Source of the DNA: UBA6522 sp965221035
GTDB lineage: Bacteria > Pseudomonadota > Gammaproteobacteria > Steroidobacterales > Rariloculaceae
Reading direction: 5' to 3'
NCBI GenBank assembly: GCA_965221035.1
Contig: OZ244860.1
Span: 1,178,001-1,242,000, forward strand
Length of the DNA stretch: 64,000 bases
In this document: piece by piece, positions 24,929-34,196 of the stretch
Layout: every line of letters begins with the position of its first letter
Position numbering within the stretch: position 1 is the stretch's first letter
The notes under the pieces: model-generated
What the model was told of the DNA's origin: nothing
Seen by the model: only the letters and a program-made list of their open reading frames with translations
Databases searched by the model: none
Program-made: the position numbers and the translations under genes

Positions 24929-26206
24929 TCAGAACGCGCCCTCGCGATAAACGGGGAAGCGGCGCGTGAGCTGCGAAACCCCCTCCCGCACGCGCCGCAC
25001 CACGGCCTCCCTGGCCCGATCATCGTGCATCACATCGAGGATGTCGGCAATCCAGTGGCCCAGCTGGTCCGACTGCTCCTCCAGGAAACCGCGCGTGGTG
25101 ACGGCCGGCGTGCCGATGCGCAGCCCGCTGGTGACCCGTGGCGGCAAGGGATCGTTGGGGACTGCGTTCCGGTTGACGGTGATGTTGGCCTGGCTGAGCG
25201 CGTCTTCGGCGTCCTTGCCGGTGATGCCCTGCCTGATGAGGTCGACCAGCATCAGGTGATTGTCGGTGCCCCCGGAAACGATCTTGTAGCCGCGCTCCAT
25301 CAGCGTGGCCGCCATGCGGCGGGCATTGGCCAGAACCTGGGACTGGTACACCTTGAACTCCGGCTGCGCGGCTTCGGCCAGCGCCACCGCCTTGGCGGCG
25401 ATCACGTGCATCAGCGGTCCGCCCTGGGTACACGGAAAGACGTTGAAATTGAGTCGCTTGGCGAGTTCGGGATTCTCCCGCGCGAGAATCAGCCCGCCCC
25501 GCGGACCGCGCAGGGTCTTGTGGGTGGTCGTCGTGGTCACATCGGCGATGGACACAGGATTCGGATAGATGCCTGCCGCGACGAGTCCGGCCACGTGGGC
25601 CATGTCCACCAACAGGTAGGCTTCGACTTCGTCGGCGATGTCGCGAAATCGCTGCCAGTCCACCACCCGCGAGTAGGCGGAAAAACCGGCGACAACCACC
25701 TTCGGCCGGTGCTCGCGGGCCAACCTCTCCACCTGTTCGTAGTCGATCTCCCCGCTGGCGGGGTCGACACCGTACTGCACCGCCTTGAAGAGCCGGCCGG
25801 AAAAACTCACCCTTGCCCCATGCGTCAGGTGGCCACCATGGGGCAGGCTCATGCCGAGCAGTGTGTCGCCCGGCTCCATCATCGCCAGGTAGGCCGCGAT
25901 GTTCGCCTGGGACCCCGAATGGGGCTGGACGTTGGCGAAATCGGCGCCGAACAAGGACTTCGCCCTCTCGATCGCCAGATTTTCCGCGATGTCCACGAAT
26001 TCGCAACCGCCGTAGTAACGGCGCCCCGGGTAGCCTTCGGCGTACTTGTTGGTGAGCACGGATCCCTGCGCGGCCAACACCCGGGGGCTGGCAAAATTCT
26101 CCGACCCGATCAGCTCGATGTGTTCTTCCTGGCGCCGGACCTCCCCCGAGATCGCCTCGGACAGTTCCTCGTCGAAACCTTGAATCACATGAGTTGAATC
26201 GAACAT
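24929..26206 (-). CDS. glyA: serine hydroxymethyltransferase
   Basis: GlyA interconverts serine and glycine with tetrahydrofolate, the main source of one-carbon units, and so supplies purL and other purine steps. From ATG 26206 the product is 425 aa. The PLP lysine is K230 in TTTTTHKTLRGPRGG, and GSENFAS and YAEGYPGRRYYGG are family signatures. The longer upstream open frame has no glyA homology, so ATG 26206 is chosen. It heads the cluster running to pgpA. A TACAAT box (26254-26249) could be the -10, but its -35 is poor. Confidence 0.97.
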   Translation of the reverse strand: MFDSTHVIQGFDEELSEAISGEVRRQEEHIELIGSENFASPRVLAAQGSVLTNKYAEGYPGRRYYGGCEFVDIAENLAIERAKSLFGADFANVQPHSGSQANIAAYLAMMEPGDTLLGMSLPHGGHLTHGARVSFSGRLFKAVQYGVDPASGEIDYEQVERLAREHRPKVVVAGFSAYSRVVDWQRFRDIADEVEAYLLVDMAHVAGLVAAGIYPNPVSIADVTTTTTHKTLRGPRGGLILARENPELAKRLNFNVFPCTQGGPLMHVIAAKAVALAEAAQPEFKVYQSQVLANARRMAATLMERGYKIVSGGTDNHLMLVDLIRQGITGKDAEDALSQANITVNRNAVPNDPLPPRVTSGLRIGTPAVTTRGFLEEQSDQLGHWIADILDVMHDDRAREAVVRRVREGVSQLTRRFPVYREGAF

Positions 26207-26248
26207 GGGTCGGCGTCCATCACGGGTGGATTGGCGGGGGGCGTGCGC

Positions 26249-26254
26249 ATTGTA
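26249..26254 (-). promoter_or_regulatory. weak candidate -10 box for glyA
   Basis: TACAAT on the minus strand lies 43 bp before the glyA start, in the 73-bp gap after the HDAC-like gene. No good -35 is found at 16-18 bp. No glycine riboswitch was recognised in this short gap. Confidence 0.3.
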
Positions 26255-26279
26255 ACGCCTATGTGGGGCCAGTTTCCGG

Positions 26280-27248
26280 CTACAGGAGTTCCCGAGCCGA
26301 ACCGGGATCGGCGAATCCCTCCACCAGCCGCGTCCACGCCCTCGCCAGGTTGTCGCGATTGTAGCCGCCGGCGCCCATGCCGAGGATGCGACCGTCGCAG
26401 AACCGGTCCGCAAATTCGCGCAGGCGGGCGGCGGCGTGACCGTGGGCATGCTCGGTGTACTGCAAGTGCGTGATGGGATCCCCGGCCAGGGAGTCGGCAC
26501 CGCCCACCAGCAGCAGCAACTGCGGTCGCGCGTTTTCGATGTAGGCCTCCACTTCGCTCCAGGCCTGGAGGAAGGCGTCGTCGTCCGACCCCGGCGGCAT
26601 GGGTATGTTCAGCTTCGTTCCTTCCGCGGGGCCGCGACCGGTTTCGCTCCGGGCGCCGGTTCCTGGGTAGAGGAATCGGCCGTCCTCGTGAATATCGGCG
26701 AACAACGCCCTGGGCTCGGTTTCGAATCCGTAGAACACGCCGTCTCCGTGATGCGCGTCGATATCCACGTAAGCCACCCTCTCCAACCCGTAAACGCCCA
26801 TGGCCACCTCGATGGCAACCCCGGCATCGTTGAAGACGCAGAACCCGGCGGCGCGGTCCCGCGCGGCGTGGTGAAGCCCGCCGATCGGGATGAATGCGCG
26901 CGGTATGTCGCCCTCCATGATCGCCGTCAGGGCTTCGAGCGTTCCCCCGACGGCGTGAGCCGCCGCTTCGTAGACGCCCGGATAGGCGGGCGTGTCGCCG
27001 GCGTCCAGCAGCCCATGACCCCGTTCCGAGAGTTCCCGGACGCGATCGACGTAGGCGGCGGTGTGGAAATGTTCGATTTCCGCACGTTCCGCCTGCCGTG
27101 ACGGCCGTTGGACCACCTGCGGCGAATACGTTGATCGGGCAAGTTCGGCCATGAAGACGTCGTGGCGATCCGGGCCGAAGGGATGTCCGCCGGGGAAACC
27201 GTACTTCGCCAGTTCCCTGTCACTGATCACGATGACCTGGTCCGCCAT
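26280..27248 (-). CDS. histone deacetylase-family amidohydrolase (AcuC-like)
   Basis: The protein belongs to the arginase/deacetylase fold family of zinc amidohydrolases, which act on acetyl-lysine, acetylpolyamines or related amides. The 322-aa product starts at ATG 27248 behind GGGAGG. H126 and H127 lie in PIGGLHHAARD, the zinc ligands in VDIDAHHGDGV (D164, H166), a third ligand in GGADSLAGDP, and the glycine-rich GMGAGGYN near the end. The true substrate is unknown: AcuC-type protein deacetylation and acetylpolyamine hydrolysis are both possible. It sits between purL and glyA on the same strand, with no acsA nearby. Confidence 0.9.
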   Translation of the reverse strand: MADQVIVISDRELAKYGFPGGHPFGPDRHDVFMAELARSTYSPQVVQRPSRQAERAEIEHFHTAAYVDRVRELSERGHGLLDAGDTPAYPGVYEAAAHAVGGTLEALTAIMEGDIPRAFIPIGGLHHAARDRAAGFCVFNDAGVAIEVAMGVYGLERVAYVDIDAHHGDGVFYGFETEPRALFADIHEDGRFLYPGTGARSETGRGPAEGTKLNIPMPPGSDDDAFLQAWSEVEAYIENARPQLLLLVGGADSLAGDPITHLQYTEHAHGHAAARLREFADRFCDGRILGMGAGGYNRDNLARAWTRLVEGFADPGSARELL

Positions 27249-27288
27249 GTTTTCAACCTCCCGCTTGATCCGCTTCCGCCGATGCCGG

Positions 27289-30200
27289 TCAGGCGTCTCC
27301 TTCCACCCACCTCCGGGCATTGACGAACAGTCGTTGCCATGGAGAGTCCTCGCCCCACTCGGGCGGGTGCCACGAGAACTGCACCGTGCGGAAGACCCTT
27401 TCCGGGTGGGGCATCATGATCGTCACCCGGCCGTCCCGGTTGGTCAATCCCGCGATGCCCCGGGGCGAGCCGTTGGGATTCGCGGGATAGCGTTGCGCGG
27501 GCTCGCCGCGGTTGTCCACGTAACGCACGCAGGCAAATTCCCGCTCGCACGCGGCCCGGGCGTCTTCGGAGGCGAACTGCGCGCGCCCTTCGCCGTGCGA
27601 TGTGACGATGGGAATCCGCGACCCCGCCATACCCGCCAGCAGCAGCGAAGGACTCGGCTCTACCCTCACCAGCGACAGGCGGGCTTCGAATTGGTCCGAC
27701 CGGTTGCGTACGAAGCGCGGCCAGTGATCGACGCCGGGTATCAGGGATTGCAGTGCGGACAGCATCTGGCACCCGTTGCAGACGCCGAAGACGAATACGT
27801 CGTCGCGCCGGAAAAACGTCTCGAAACGTTCCCTGACCGAATCGTTGTGGAGGATCGACTTGGCCCAGCCCTCGCCCGCGCCCAGCACGTCGCCGTAGCA
27901 GAAGCCGCCAGGCACCGCCATGCCCCGGAACCCGTCCAGACCGATGCGGCCCGAGAACAGGTCCGTCATGTGCACGTCGTAACTGTCGAATCCCGCCCGG
28001 TGGAATGCCGCGGCCATTTCGCGCTGGCTGTTCACACCCTGCTCACGGAGGATGGCGACGCGGGGACGCCGGTTGCGGCGGCGCCGGTTGCTGGGGCGCC
28101 GGTTGCCGGGGCGCCGGTCATCTGAATGTCGAGGGCCGTCGAGGTCTTCAAGTTCGAAGCTCAGGACGGCGTTCAGGCCCGGGTCATCCTCGTCGAGGAG
28201 CCCATCGTACGCTTCCTGGGCACATTCCGGGTTGTCGCGCAGCCGCTGCATTCGATAGGTCATCTCGGACCAGCGCCGATGCAGGTCGGTCCGGGACAAG
28301 AGGAACAGCGTCTGCCCGCCGCGCGTCACGACCACATCGCCGTGCGTCCCGACGCGGGCGACCACCGCTGACGACCCCAGTCCGTGATCCGCCAGGACGG
28401 ACTGGACTTGCGCCAGGTCCCGGCGGCGGATCTGGACCACGACACCGGGTTCTTCGTTGAACAGGTACTTGAGTGCGTCGGCGTCGGCCGGCAGGTCGAT
28501 CTCAAGTCCCGCGCGGCCGGCAAAGGCCATTTCGACGAGCGTGGCGAACAGGCCGCCGTCGGAGCGGTCATGGTAGGCCAACAGCAGACCGTGGCGGCGC
28601 AGCTCGCGCTGGGCCTGGAAGAATGCGATCAGGCGCTGCGGATCGTCCAGATCGGCCGCGGGCCCGCCGAAACGTTCGAAACTCATCGCCAACGCGGACC
28701 CGCCCATTCGCTGCCGGCCGCCGGCGAGGTCGATCAACAGCAACAGGGAGTCGGCTTGCGCCGCATCCAGCTGGGGAGTCAGCGTGCGGCGCACGTCCGT
28801 GACCGGCGCAAAGGCCGACACGACCAGCGACACCGGGGCGGTGACGGCCCGATCCTCGCCCCCGGCCCGCCATTCCGTGCGCATGGAAAGCGAATCCTTG
28901 CCCACCGGCACTGCGATGCCAAGCTGCGGGCACAGTTCCTCGCCCACGACCCTGACCATCTCGAACAACGTGTGATCATCGTCGCCGTGCCCGGCCGCAG
29001 CCATCCAATTCGCCGAGAGCCGCACGTCGGTGAGCCGCTCCACATCCGCCGAGGCGATGTTGGTGAGCGCTTCGGCAATCGCCAGCCGAGCCGACGCGGG
29101 CCCGTCGTAGACGGCCACCGGGGTCCGTTCGCCCATGGCCATGGCCTCCCCCGTATGGCCCCAGAAGCCGGACATCGTCACCGCGGCATCGGCCACGGGG
29201 ACCTGCCAGGGGCCGACCATCTGGTCCCGCGAAATCCTGCCGCCGACGGTACGGTCGCCGATGTTGATCAGGAACGACTTGTCGGCCACGGCGGGAAACG
29301 ACAAGACCCTATCGACCGCCTCGGCCAGCTCGACGCCGCTCCCGTCCCAGGGCTCGGGAGTCCGGCGCGCGGGCGAAGCCTCGCGGGTCATCCTGGGCGG
29401 TTTCCCGAACAGCACATCCAGCGGCATCGCCACCGGTTCGTCGCCGAATTCGTCATCCACGACCACCAGGTCGCGCCTGGCGGTCAATTCACCGACCAGC
29501 GCATACGGACAGCGCTCGCGCTCGCAAATCCGCTCGAACGCCTCCACCGAATCGGCGCGCAGAAGCATCACGTAACGCTCCTGGGACTCGTTGCACCACA
29601 ACTCCATCGGGCTCATGCCGGGATCGTCATTGGGCACGTCACGCAGCCGGACCACGGCGCCGCAATGACTCTGGTGGACGATTTCCGGAATGGCGTTTGA
29701 AAGTCCGCCCGCGCCGATGTCGTGGATGGAGAGGACGGGGTTGGCGTCGCCCAGCGCCCAGCAAGCGTCGATGACTTCCTGGGCGCGCCGCTGCATCTCC
29801 GGATTGCCGCGCTGGACGGAGGCGAAGTCCAGGTCTTCCTTGCCGGCCCCGCTACCGAGTGAAGATGCCGCCCCGCCTCCGAGCCCGATCAGCATCGAGG
29901 GCCCACCGAGCACAACCAGATGGGACCCCGGGGGCGCACGCAGCTTCTCCACCTGCGATCCCCGGATGTTGCCGACCCCGCCGGCGACCATGATGGGTTT
30001 GTGATAGCCCCGCCACGCGTCCCCCGTGTCGATCAGGCAGGTCCGAAAATAACCGGTGACGTTGGGGCGGCCAAACTCGTTGTTGAACTGGGCACCGCCG
30101 ATCGGTCCCTCCAGCATGATTTCCAGCGGCGAAGCGATCCGGTCCGGTCGCCCCGGCTGATTGCGTTCCCAGGGACGCTCCCAACCGGGTATCTCCAGGT

Positions 30201-31227
30201 GAGAAACAGTGAAGCCGGTCAGGCCGGCCTTGGGCGCGGCGCCCCGTCCCGTGGCGCCTTCGTCTCGAATCTCGCCGCCCGATCCTGTGGCCGCGCCGGG
30301 AAACGGCGAGATCGCGGTGGGATGATTGTGCGTTTCCACCTTCATGACCAGATGGGCCGGTTCGACCACCTGGCGGTAGCGGCCGGAACGGGCGCCGGGC
30401 ATCCACCATGCCGCGGGCGGCCCTTCCACCACGGCGGCGTTGTCCGCATAGGCGGACAGGACGCCGTCGGACGCCTTGGCATGGGTGTTCTTGATCATGG
30501 CGAACAGCGACCTGGACGCCGGACGGCCGTCGATCAGCCAGTCGGCGTTGAACACCTTGTGCCGGCAGTGCTCGGAGTTCGCCTGCGCGAACATCATCAG
30601 CTCCACGTCCGTGGGGTTGCGGCCCATTTCGCCGAACTGCTCGGCGAGGTAGCGGATTTCACCCGGGGACAGGGCCAACCCGAGTTCGCGGTTGAACGCC
30701 GCAAGCGCCCGTTCTCCCCCGCCCAGCAGATCCACCGTAACCGACGGCCGCGGGCGGCTCCGCTCGAACAGCGAGGCCTCCATGGCCACGTCGGTCACCA
30801 CGGATTCCGTCATGCGGTCGTGGAGAAGGGGCAGCAGGCGCTCGATCTCCTCGTCGCCAAGTGGCCGGCCCAGTTCGAGCCGGTAGGCTCGGCCCCGCTC
30901 CAGCCGACGCAGGGGAAGGCCGCAGATCCCGGCGATCTCCGTGGCCTTGGACGCCCAGGGCGAAATGGTCCCGATTCTCGGCACTACAACGAGCTCAAGA
31001 TCGCCCGCGGGCGATTCGCCGGGCATGCCGTAGGTTAGCAGCGCATCCAGCACGCCACGCTCGGTAGCCGTAAGCGGACGCGGACTGAGGGCGAAATGCA
31101 GGAAGCGGACCGTCACGCCGCGAACGGCATCCACGCGGGACCGCAGTTGTTCAAGCAGCCTTTCAAGCCGGAATCGGGTCTCCGCCGCCGGCCCCGGTAA
31201 ACGCAGGATGGTTGCGGATTCAGTCAA
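27289..31227 (-). CDS. purL: phosphoribosylformylglycinamidine synthase (large, single-chain)
   Basis: PurL turns FGAR into FGAM with ATP and glutamine in purine synthesis. The 1312-aa protein has the full large-type order: an N-terminal PurS-like region, a linker, two PurM-like halves (VKVETHNHPTAISPFPGAATG; RVDP-like segments), and a C-terminal glutamine amidotransferase with its cysteine in FVFGVCNGCQMLSAL and the His-Glu end of the triad in MMPHPERVFR. The start appears to be TTG 31227, overlapping the end of the MBL gene by 8 bp. An arginine-rich pentapeptide repeat (RRPGN RRPSN RRRRN) is inserted just before the amidotransferase domain, which looks like a linker expansion. Confidence 0.97.
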   Translation of the reverse strand: MTESATILRLPGPAAETRFRLERLLEQLRSRVDAVRGVTVRFLHFALSPRPLTATERGVLDALLTYGMPGESPAGDLELVVVPRIGTISPWASKATEIAGICGLPLRRLERGRAYRLELGRPLGDEEIERLLPLLHDRMTESVVTDVAMEASLFERSRPRPSVTVDLLGGGERALAAFNRELGLALSPGEIRYLAEQFGEMGRNPTDVELMMFAQANSEHCRHKVFNADWLIDGRPASRSLFAMIKNTHAKASDGVLSAYADNAAVVEGPPAAWWMPGARSGRYRQVVEPAHLVMKVETHNHPTAISPFPGAATGSGGEIRDEGATGRGAAPKAGLTGFTVSHLEIPGWERPWERNQPGRPDRIASPLEIMLEGPIGGAQFNNEFGRPNVTGYFRTCLIDTGDAWRGYHKPIMVAGGVGNIRGSQVEKLRAPPGSHLVVLGGPSMLIGLGGGAASSLGSGAGKEDLDFASVQRGNPEMQRRAQEVIDACWALGDANPVLSIHDIGAGGLSNAIPEIVHQSHCGAVVRLRDVPNDDPGMSPMELWCNESQERYVMLLRADSVEAFERICERERCPYALVGELTARRDLVVVDDEFGDEPVAMPLDVLFGKPPRMTREASPARRTPEPWDGSGVELAEAVDRVLSFPAVADKSFLINIGDRTVGGRISRDQMVGPWQVPVADAAVTMSGFWGHTGEAMAMGERTPVAVYDGPASARLAIAEALTNIASADVERLTDVRLSANWMAAAGHGDDDHTLFEMVRVVGEELCPQLGIAVPVGKDSLSMRTEWRAGGEDRAVTAPVSLVVSAFAPVTDVRRTLTPQLDAAQADSLLLLIDLAGGRQRMGGSALAMSFERFGGPAADLDDPQRLIAFFQAQRELRRHGLLLAYHDRSDGGLFATLVEMAFAGRAGLEIDLPADADALKYLFNEEPGVVVQIRRRDLAQVQSVLADHGLGSSAVVARVGTHGDVVVTRGGQTLFLLSRTDLHRRWSEMTYRMQRLRDNPECAQEAYDGLLDEDDPGLNAVLSFELEDLDGPRHSDDRRPGNRRPSNRRRRNRRPRVAILREQGVNSQREMAAAFHRAGFDSYDVHMTDLFSGRIGLDGFRGMAVPGGFCYGDVLGAGEGWAKSILHNDSVRERFETFFRRDDVFVFGVCNGCQMLSALQSLIPGVDHWPRFVRNRSDQFEARLSLVRVEPSPSLLLAGMAGSRIPIVTSHGEGRAQFASEDARAACEREFACVRYVDNRGEPAQRYPANPNGSPRGIAGLTNRDGRVTIMMPHPERVFRTVQFSWHPPEWGEDSPWQRLFVNARRWVEGDA
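28064..28118 (-). repeat. 15-bp in-frame tandem repeat inside purL
   Basis: GGCGCCGGTTGCTGG (28080-28094) and GGCGCCGGTTGCCGG (28095-28109) are near-identical, with degenerate copies on both sides. On the minus strand they encode RRPxN pentapeptides in the linker before the glutaminase domain of PurL. The 15-bp period keeps the frame. Confidence 0.85.
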
Positions 31228-31984
31228 TGGGAATCCATCCGGAGGACCGGTCCTGTGCCGCGATATGCAACGGATAGTCTCGGCACAGGCTTTGGGCCAG
31301 CGATTCTCGGACCCGTTCCGGCGTGTTGTTCTTGCCGCTGAGGTGCAGCGCGGCGACCCACTGCAGTCCCGGGTGTTCGACTTCGGCCAGCAACTGAGCC
31401 GCCTGATCGTTGCTCAGGTGTCCCAGCGACGAGGCGATGCGGGCCTTCACGCTCTCCGGATAGGGCCCCCGCTGCAAGGACTCCAGGTCGTGGTTGAACT
31501 CCACCGCGATCGCGTCGCAACCCTGCAGGCGCCTGCGGATATGCGGGGTAATGTGGCCGGTGTCGGTCAGCACGCCGAGCTTCCGCCCCCCCGCCTCGAA
31601 CGCGAACTGGGCCGGCTCGCGCGCATCGTGGGGCACCGGAAAGGGCCGCACCGTGATCGAGCCGAATTCCAGCGACTCGTCGCTTCGGAGGCGGTTGAGT
31701 TGCGGGAGCTCGCTTACCGCCGGACTCATGGCCGTACCCGGTGTCATCCATACGGGCACGTCGTGGCGGGAAGCGAATGTCGCCACGCCCCGGATGTGGT
31801 CGGAGTGCTCATGGGTCACCAGCAGCGCGGAAACGTCCGCCGGCCCGCAACCCAGCGTTTCCATCCTGCTCACGGCGGCCTTGAGGCTCAATCCGCAGTC
31901 CACCATGAGCAACGTGGAGCGGAAGTTCACGAGTATGGCGTTGCCCCGGCTGCCGCTGCCCAGGGAGGCGAATCGCATCGTCAC
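31220..31984 (-). CDS. MBL-fold metallo-hydrolase (YycJ/WalJ-like)
   Basis: This is a beta-lactamase-fold hydrolase with the dinuclear metal motif THEHSDHIRG, further ligands in VLTDTGHITP and AVEFNHD, and a C-terminal HLSGKNNTPERV. The family includes YycJ/WalJ and phosphodiesterase- or exonuclease-like enzymes; the substrate here is unknown. The 254-aa product may start at GTG 31984 or ATG 31978 (MRFASLGSGSRGN). The C-terminus overlaps purL by 8 bp, and the DUF1820 gene lies upstream on the same strand, suggesting cotranscription with purL. Confidence 0.88.
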   Translation of the reverse strand: MTMRFASLGSGSRGNAILVNFRSTLLMVDCGLSLKAAVSRMETLGCGPADVSALLVTHEHSDHIRGVATFASRHDVPVWMTPGTAMSPAVSELPQLNRLRSDESLEFGSITVRPFPVPHDAREPAQFAFEAGGRKLGVLTDTGHITPHIRRRLQGCDAIAVEFNHDLESLQRGPYPESVKARIASSLGHLSNDQAAQLLAEVEHPGLQWVAALHLSGKNNTPERVRESLAQSLCRDYPLHIAAQDRSSGWIPID

Positions 31985-32013
31985 CGGCCGGCGCCCTTGA
32001 GCGACACGTGCCG

Positions 32014-32364
32014 CTAATCTCCCGGCCCGCCTCGGCCGCCTTCGCCCTTCGGCGTGTAGATCGGCATGGGAAACTGGGCAATGTTGCTGCCCTCCGCATC
32101 GCTGATCTTGCTCACGCCCTGCTTGTCCACCTCATCGATCCGCAACACGGAATGCATGGGGAGGTAGGTGCGGGTCACGCCGTCGAACTCGCTCCTGATG
32201 CGCTCTTCGGAAGGGTCCACAACCACCCCGGAGCGCGCGTCGAACACCAGTTTCTCCACCTCCACGAAGCCGAGAAGGGCACCGTGACTGACACTCCCGG
32301 CGTAGATCTCGTAGACCTTCCCCTGGTTCATGAATATGACCTTGTAAAGGGGTTTGGCAGCCAT
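32014..32364 (-). CDS. DUF1820 family protein
   Basis: This is a small conserved protein of unknown function found in gammaproteobacteria. The 116-aa product begins MAAKPLYKVIFMNQGKVYEIYAG and contains LLGFVEVEKLVFD and YLPMHSVLRIDEVDKQG, which match the DUF1820 pattern as I know it. ATG 32364 is chosen over a longer frame because the homologous region starts there and AAGGA precedes it. No signal peptide, membrane segment or catalytic motif is seen. It lies just upstream of the MBL gene. Confidence 0.85.
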   Translation of the reverse strand: MAAKPLYKVIFMNQGKVYEIYAGSVSHGALLGFVEVEKLVFDARSGVVVDPSEERIRSEFDGVTRTYLPMHSVLRIDEVDKQGVSKISDAEGSNIAQFPMPIYTPKGEGGRGGPGD

Positions 32365-32452
32365 GAATCCTTGTCGGGGGGAGTCTCTCAGGATCGAAAG
32401 CGGTGGTGAGCTTAGCACAAGTTCGAAACCCGTCAACGCGATTCGCGCTCGC

Positions 32453-33904
32453 CTATTTCAGCGGCGCCGATTGCCGGTCGTCCAGAACCTTGCCGGGATT
32501 CATGATGCCGCGCGGGTCCAGTGCGTTCTTGAGCGTTCGCATCGTCGCAAGTGCAACCGGAGAGGCATAACGATGTAGCTCACCGCGCTTCAGGATGCCG
32601 ATGCCGTGCTCGGCGCTGAAACTGCCCCCGAGACGCATTGCCAGATCATGTACGGCCCGCGTCATCTCCCGGGCCGGGCCGCCAGCGAAGTCTTCCAGCG
32701 CCATGCCGTCTGGCGGGCGCAGGTTGTAGTGCAGGTTGCCGTCGCCAAGGTGACCGAATACCGACAGCCGGAAAGTGCCCAGGTTCGTGAGGCGGCGCTC
32801 CGCTTCGTCCAGGAATTTCGGGATGGCCGAGACACTGACCGAAATATCGTGCTTGACCGAGCCGCCGGCGTGGCGCTCCGCCTCGGGGATCGACTCCCGC
32901 AGTCGCCACAGGGCGCTTCGCTGGCGGTCGCTGGCCGCCAGCATCCCGTCCAGGATCTCGCGTTCTTCAAGACCGGCCTGAAGGACTTCCTCCACCGTGC
33001 GTTGCAAGCGGGACTCCAGGTCTCCGCCGGCCACTTCGAACAGCAGATAGTGCGGCCACCGGCGTTCCATGGGATCCCGGGTTCCCGGCACGAACTCGAG
33101 CACCAGTTCCAGCGAGGCACGAGAGATGTACTCTGCCGATGTGACCCGCTCGCCGCTGTACCGCTGCATTCGCCGCAGCACGGCGCAAGCCGCCGCCGGG
33201 GTCGGCACGGCGAGCCACCCGGTCTGCCGGCTTCGCGGCAGTGGCACAAGCTTCAGTACCGCGGCGGTGATGACCCCGAGCGTGCCCTCCGCACCGACCA
33301 GCAGCGACGTGAGATCGTAGCCGGTGTTGTCCTTGCGCAGCCCCTTCAGCCGGGACAGGACCTGGCCGTCGGGCAGTACCGCCTCGATGCCCAGCACCAG
33401 GTCCCGCGCGTTCCCGTAGCGCAGCGCCGAAACGCCGCCCGCGTTGGTCGAGAGCACGCCGCCGATCTGGCAGGAACCCTCCGATCCCAGGCTGAGCGGA
33501 AACATCAAGCCGTGCTCTTCGGCGGCGGACTGCACCCGGGAGAGCACCATCCCCGCGTCCACGGTCATGGTCTGATTGACGGGATCGACCTCACGGATGC
33601 GGTTCATCCTGGAGAGGCTCAGCAGAATCTGGCCCCCGCCGTCGAAGGGTGTCGCCCCTCCGCAATAGCCTGTGTTGCCACCCTGGGGCACGACGCCGAA
33701 GTCCGCTTCCGAGCAGATCTCGATGATCCTGGCGCATTCCCGGGTGCTGGCAGGCCGAACGACCATCGCGGCCTGCCCCCGGTAGATTCCGCGATAGTCG
33801 CGCAACAGGGGCACCGCCTCCCCTGCCGGCACCACGCCCCGCTCGCCGACCACTTCAGCGATCCGTCGCAGCGGGTCGGCCTTTGTGTTCGTCTGGTCTT
33901 GCAT
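32453..33904 (-). CDS. FAD-binding oxidoreductase, GlcD/D-2-hydroxyacid dehydrogenase type
   Basis: The enzyme oxidises a D-2-hydroxy acid (D-lactate, glycolate or D-2-hydroxyglutarate are the usual choices) with FAD. The 483-aa product has the PCMH FAD-binding fold (VVPQGGNTGYCGGATPFDGG; SLGSEGSCQIGGVLSTNAGG; GAEGTLGVITAAVLKL). Its C-terminal domain contains FGHLGDGNLHYNLRPP and EHGIGILKRGEL, with the conserved histidines. It resembles D-2-hydroxyglutarate dehydrogenases more than GlcD because no glcE/glcF genes adjoin. ATG 33904 is preferred; the frame is open further up. Confidence 0.88.
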   Translation of the reverse strand: MQDQTNTKADPLRRIAEVVGERGVVPAGEAVPLLRDYRGIYRGQAAMVVRPASTRECARIIEICSEADFGVVPQGGNTGYCGGATPFDGGGQILLSLSRMNRIREVDPVNQTMTVDAGMVLSRVQSAAEEHGLMFPLSLGSEGSCQIGGVLSTNAGGVSALRYGNARDLVLGIEAVLPDGQVLSRLKGLRKDNTGYDLTSLLVGAEGTLGVITAAVLKLVPLPRSRQTGWLAVPTPAAACAVLRRMQRYSGERVTSAEYISRASLELVLEFVPGTRDPMERRWPHYLLFEVAGGDLESRLQRTVEEVLQAGLEEREILDGMLAASDRQRSALWRLRESIPEAERHAGGSVKHDISVSVSAIPKFLDEAERRLTNLGTFRLSVFGHLGDGNLHYNLRPPDGMALEDFAGGPAREMTRAVHDLAMRLGGSFSAEHGIGILKRGELHRYASPVALATMRTLKNALDPRGIMNPGKVLDDRQSAPLK

Positions 33905-34009
33905 TGCCCGTGCAGGCCTTCTCGCGCGCCAAGATAGGTTCGATGTTACCAAGCGACAAGCAACGCGCCACCGTTGCCGCAAGGGATACTAGCTGATAGA
34001 TTCGCCCGC

Positions 34010-34099
34010 GGAGGGATGCCGGAGTGGTCGAACGGGCTTGACTCGAAATCAAGTGACGGGTTTACCCGTCCGTGGGTTCGAATCCCACTCCCTCCGCCA
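34010..34099 (+). tRNA. tRNA-Ser(CGA)
   Basis: The acceptor stem GGAGGGA (34010-34016) pairs with TCCCTCC (34089-34095), followed by G and an encoded CCA (34097-34099). The anticodon stem CTTGA/TCAAG encloses CTCGAAA, so the anticodon is CGA and reads UCG. A long variable arm (GACGGG...CCCGTC) marks a class II serine tRNA, and the T loop is GGTTCGAATCC. The total is 90 nt. A Fic gene starts 98 bp downstream, but no repeat of the tRNA 3' end was found to show integration. Confidence 0.97.
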
Positions 34100-34117
34100 C
34101 AAAATACCGGGTCCGAT

Positions 34118-34189
34118 ATCAGCCTGGGCTGATTCCAATCACTAATCGGCCCATAAAATTGATATTTCTGGGCTGATTTGGCCTACAAT
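34118..34189 (+). promoter_or_regulatory. fic promoter with two operator-like inverted repeats
   Basis: TTGATA (34159-34164) and TACAAT (34184-34189) are 19 bp apart. ATCAGCC-TG-GGCTGAT (34118-34133) is a near-perfect palindrome. AATCGGCCCA (34144-34153) and TGGGCTGATT (34169-34178) form a second inverted repeat with one mismatch, whose right half lies between the -35 and -10 boxes. The shared GGCTGAT half-site suggests one repressor. The ATG at 34197 is only 7 nt after the -10, and no Shine-Dalgarno is seen. Confidence 0.6.
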
Positions 34190-34196
34190 TCCCTCC

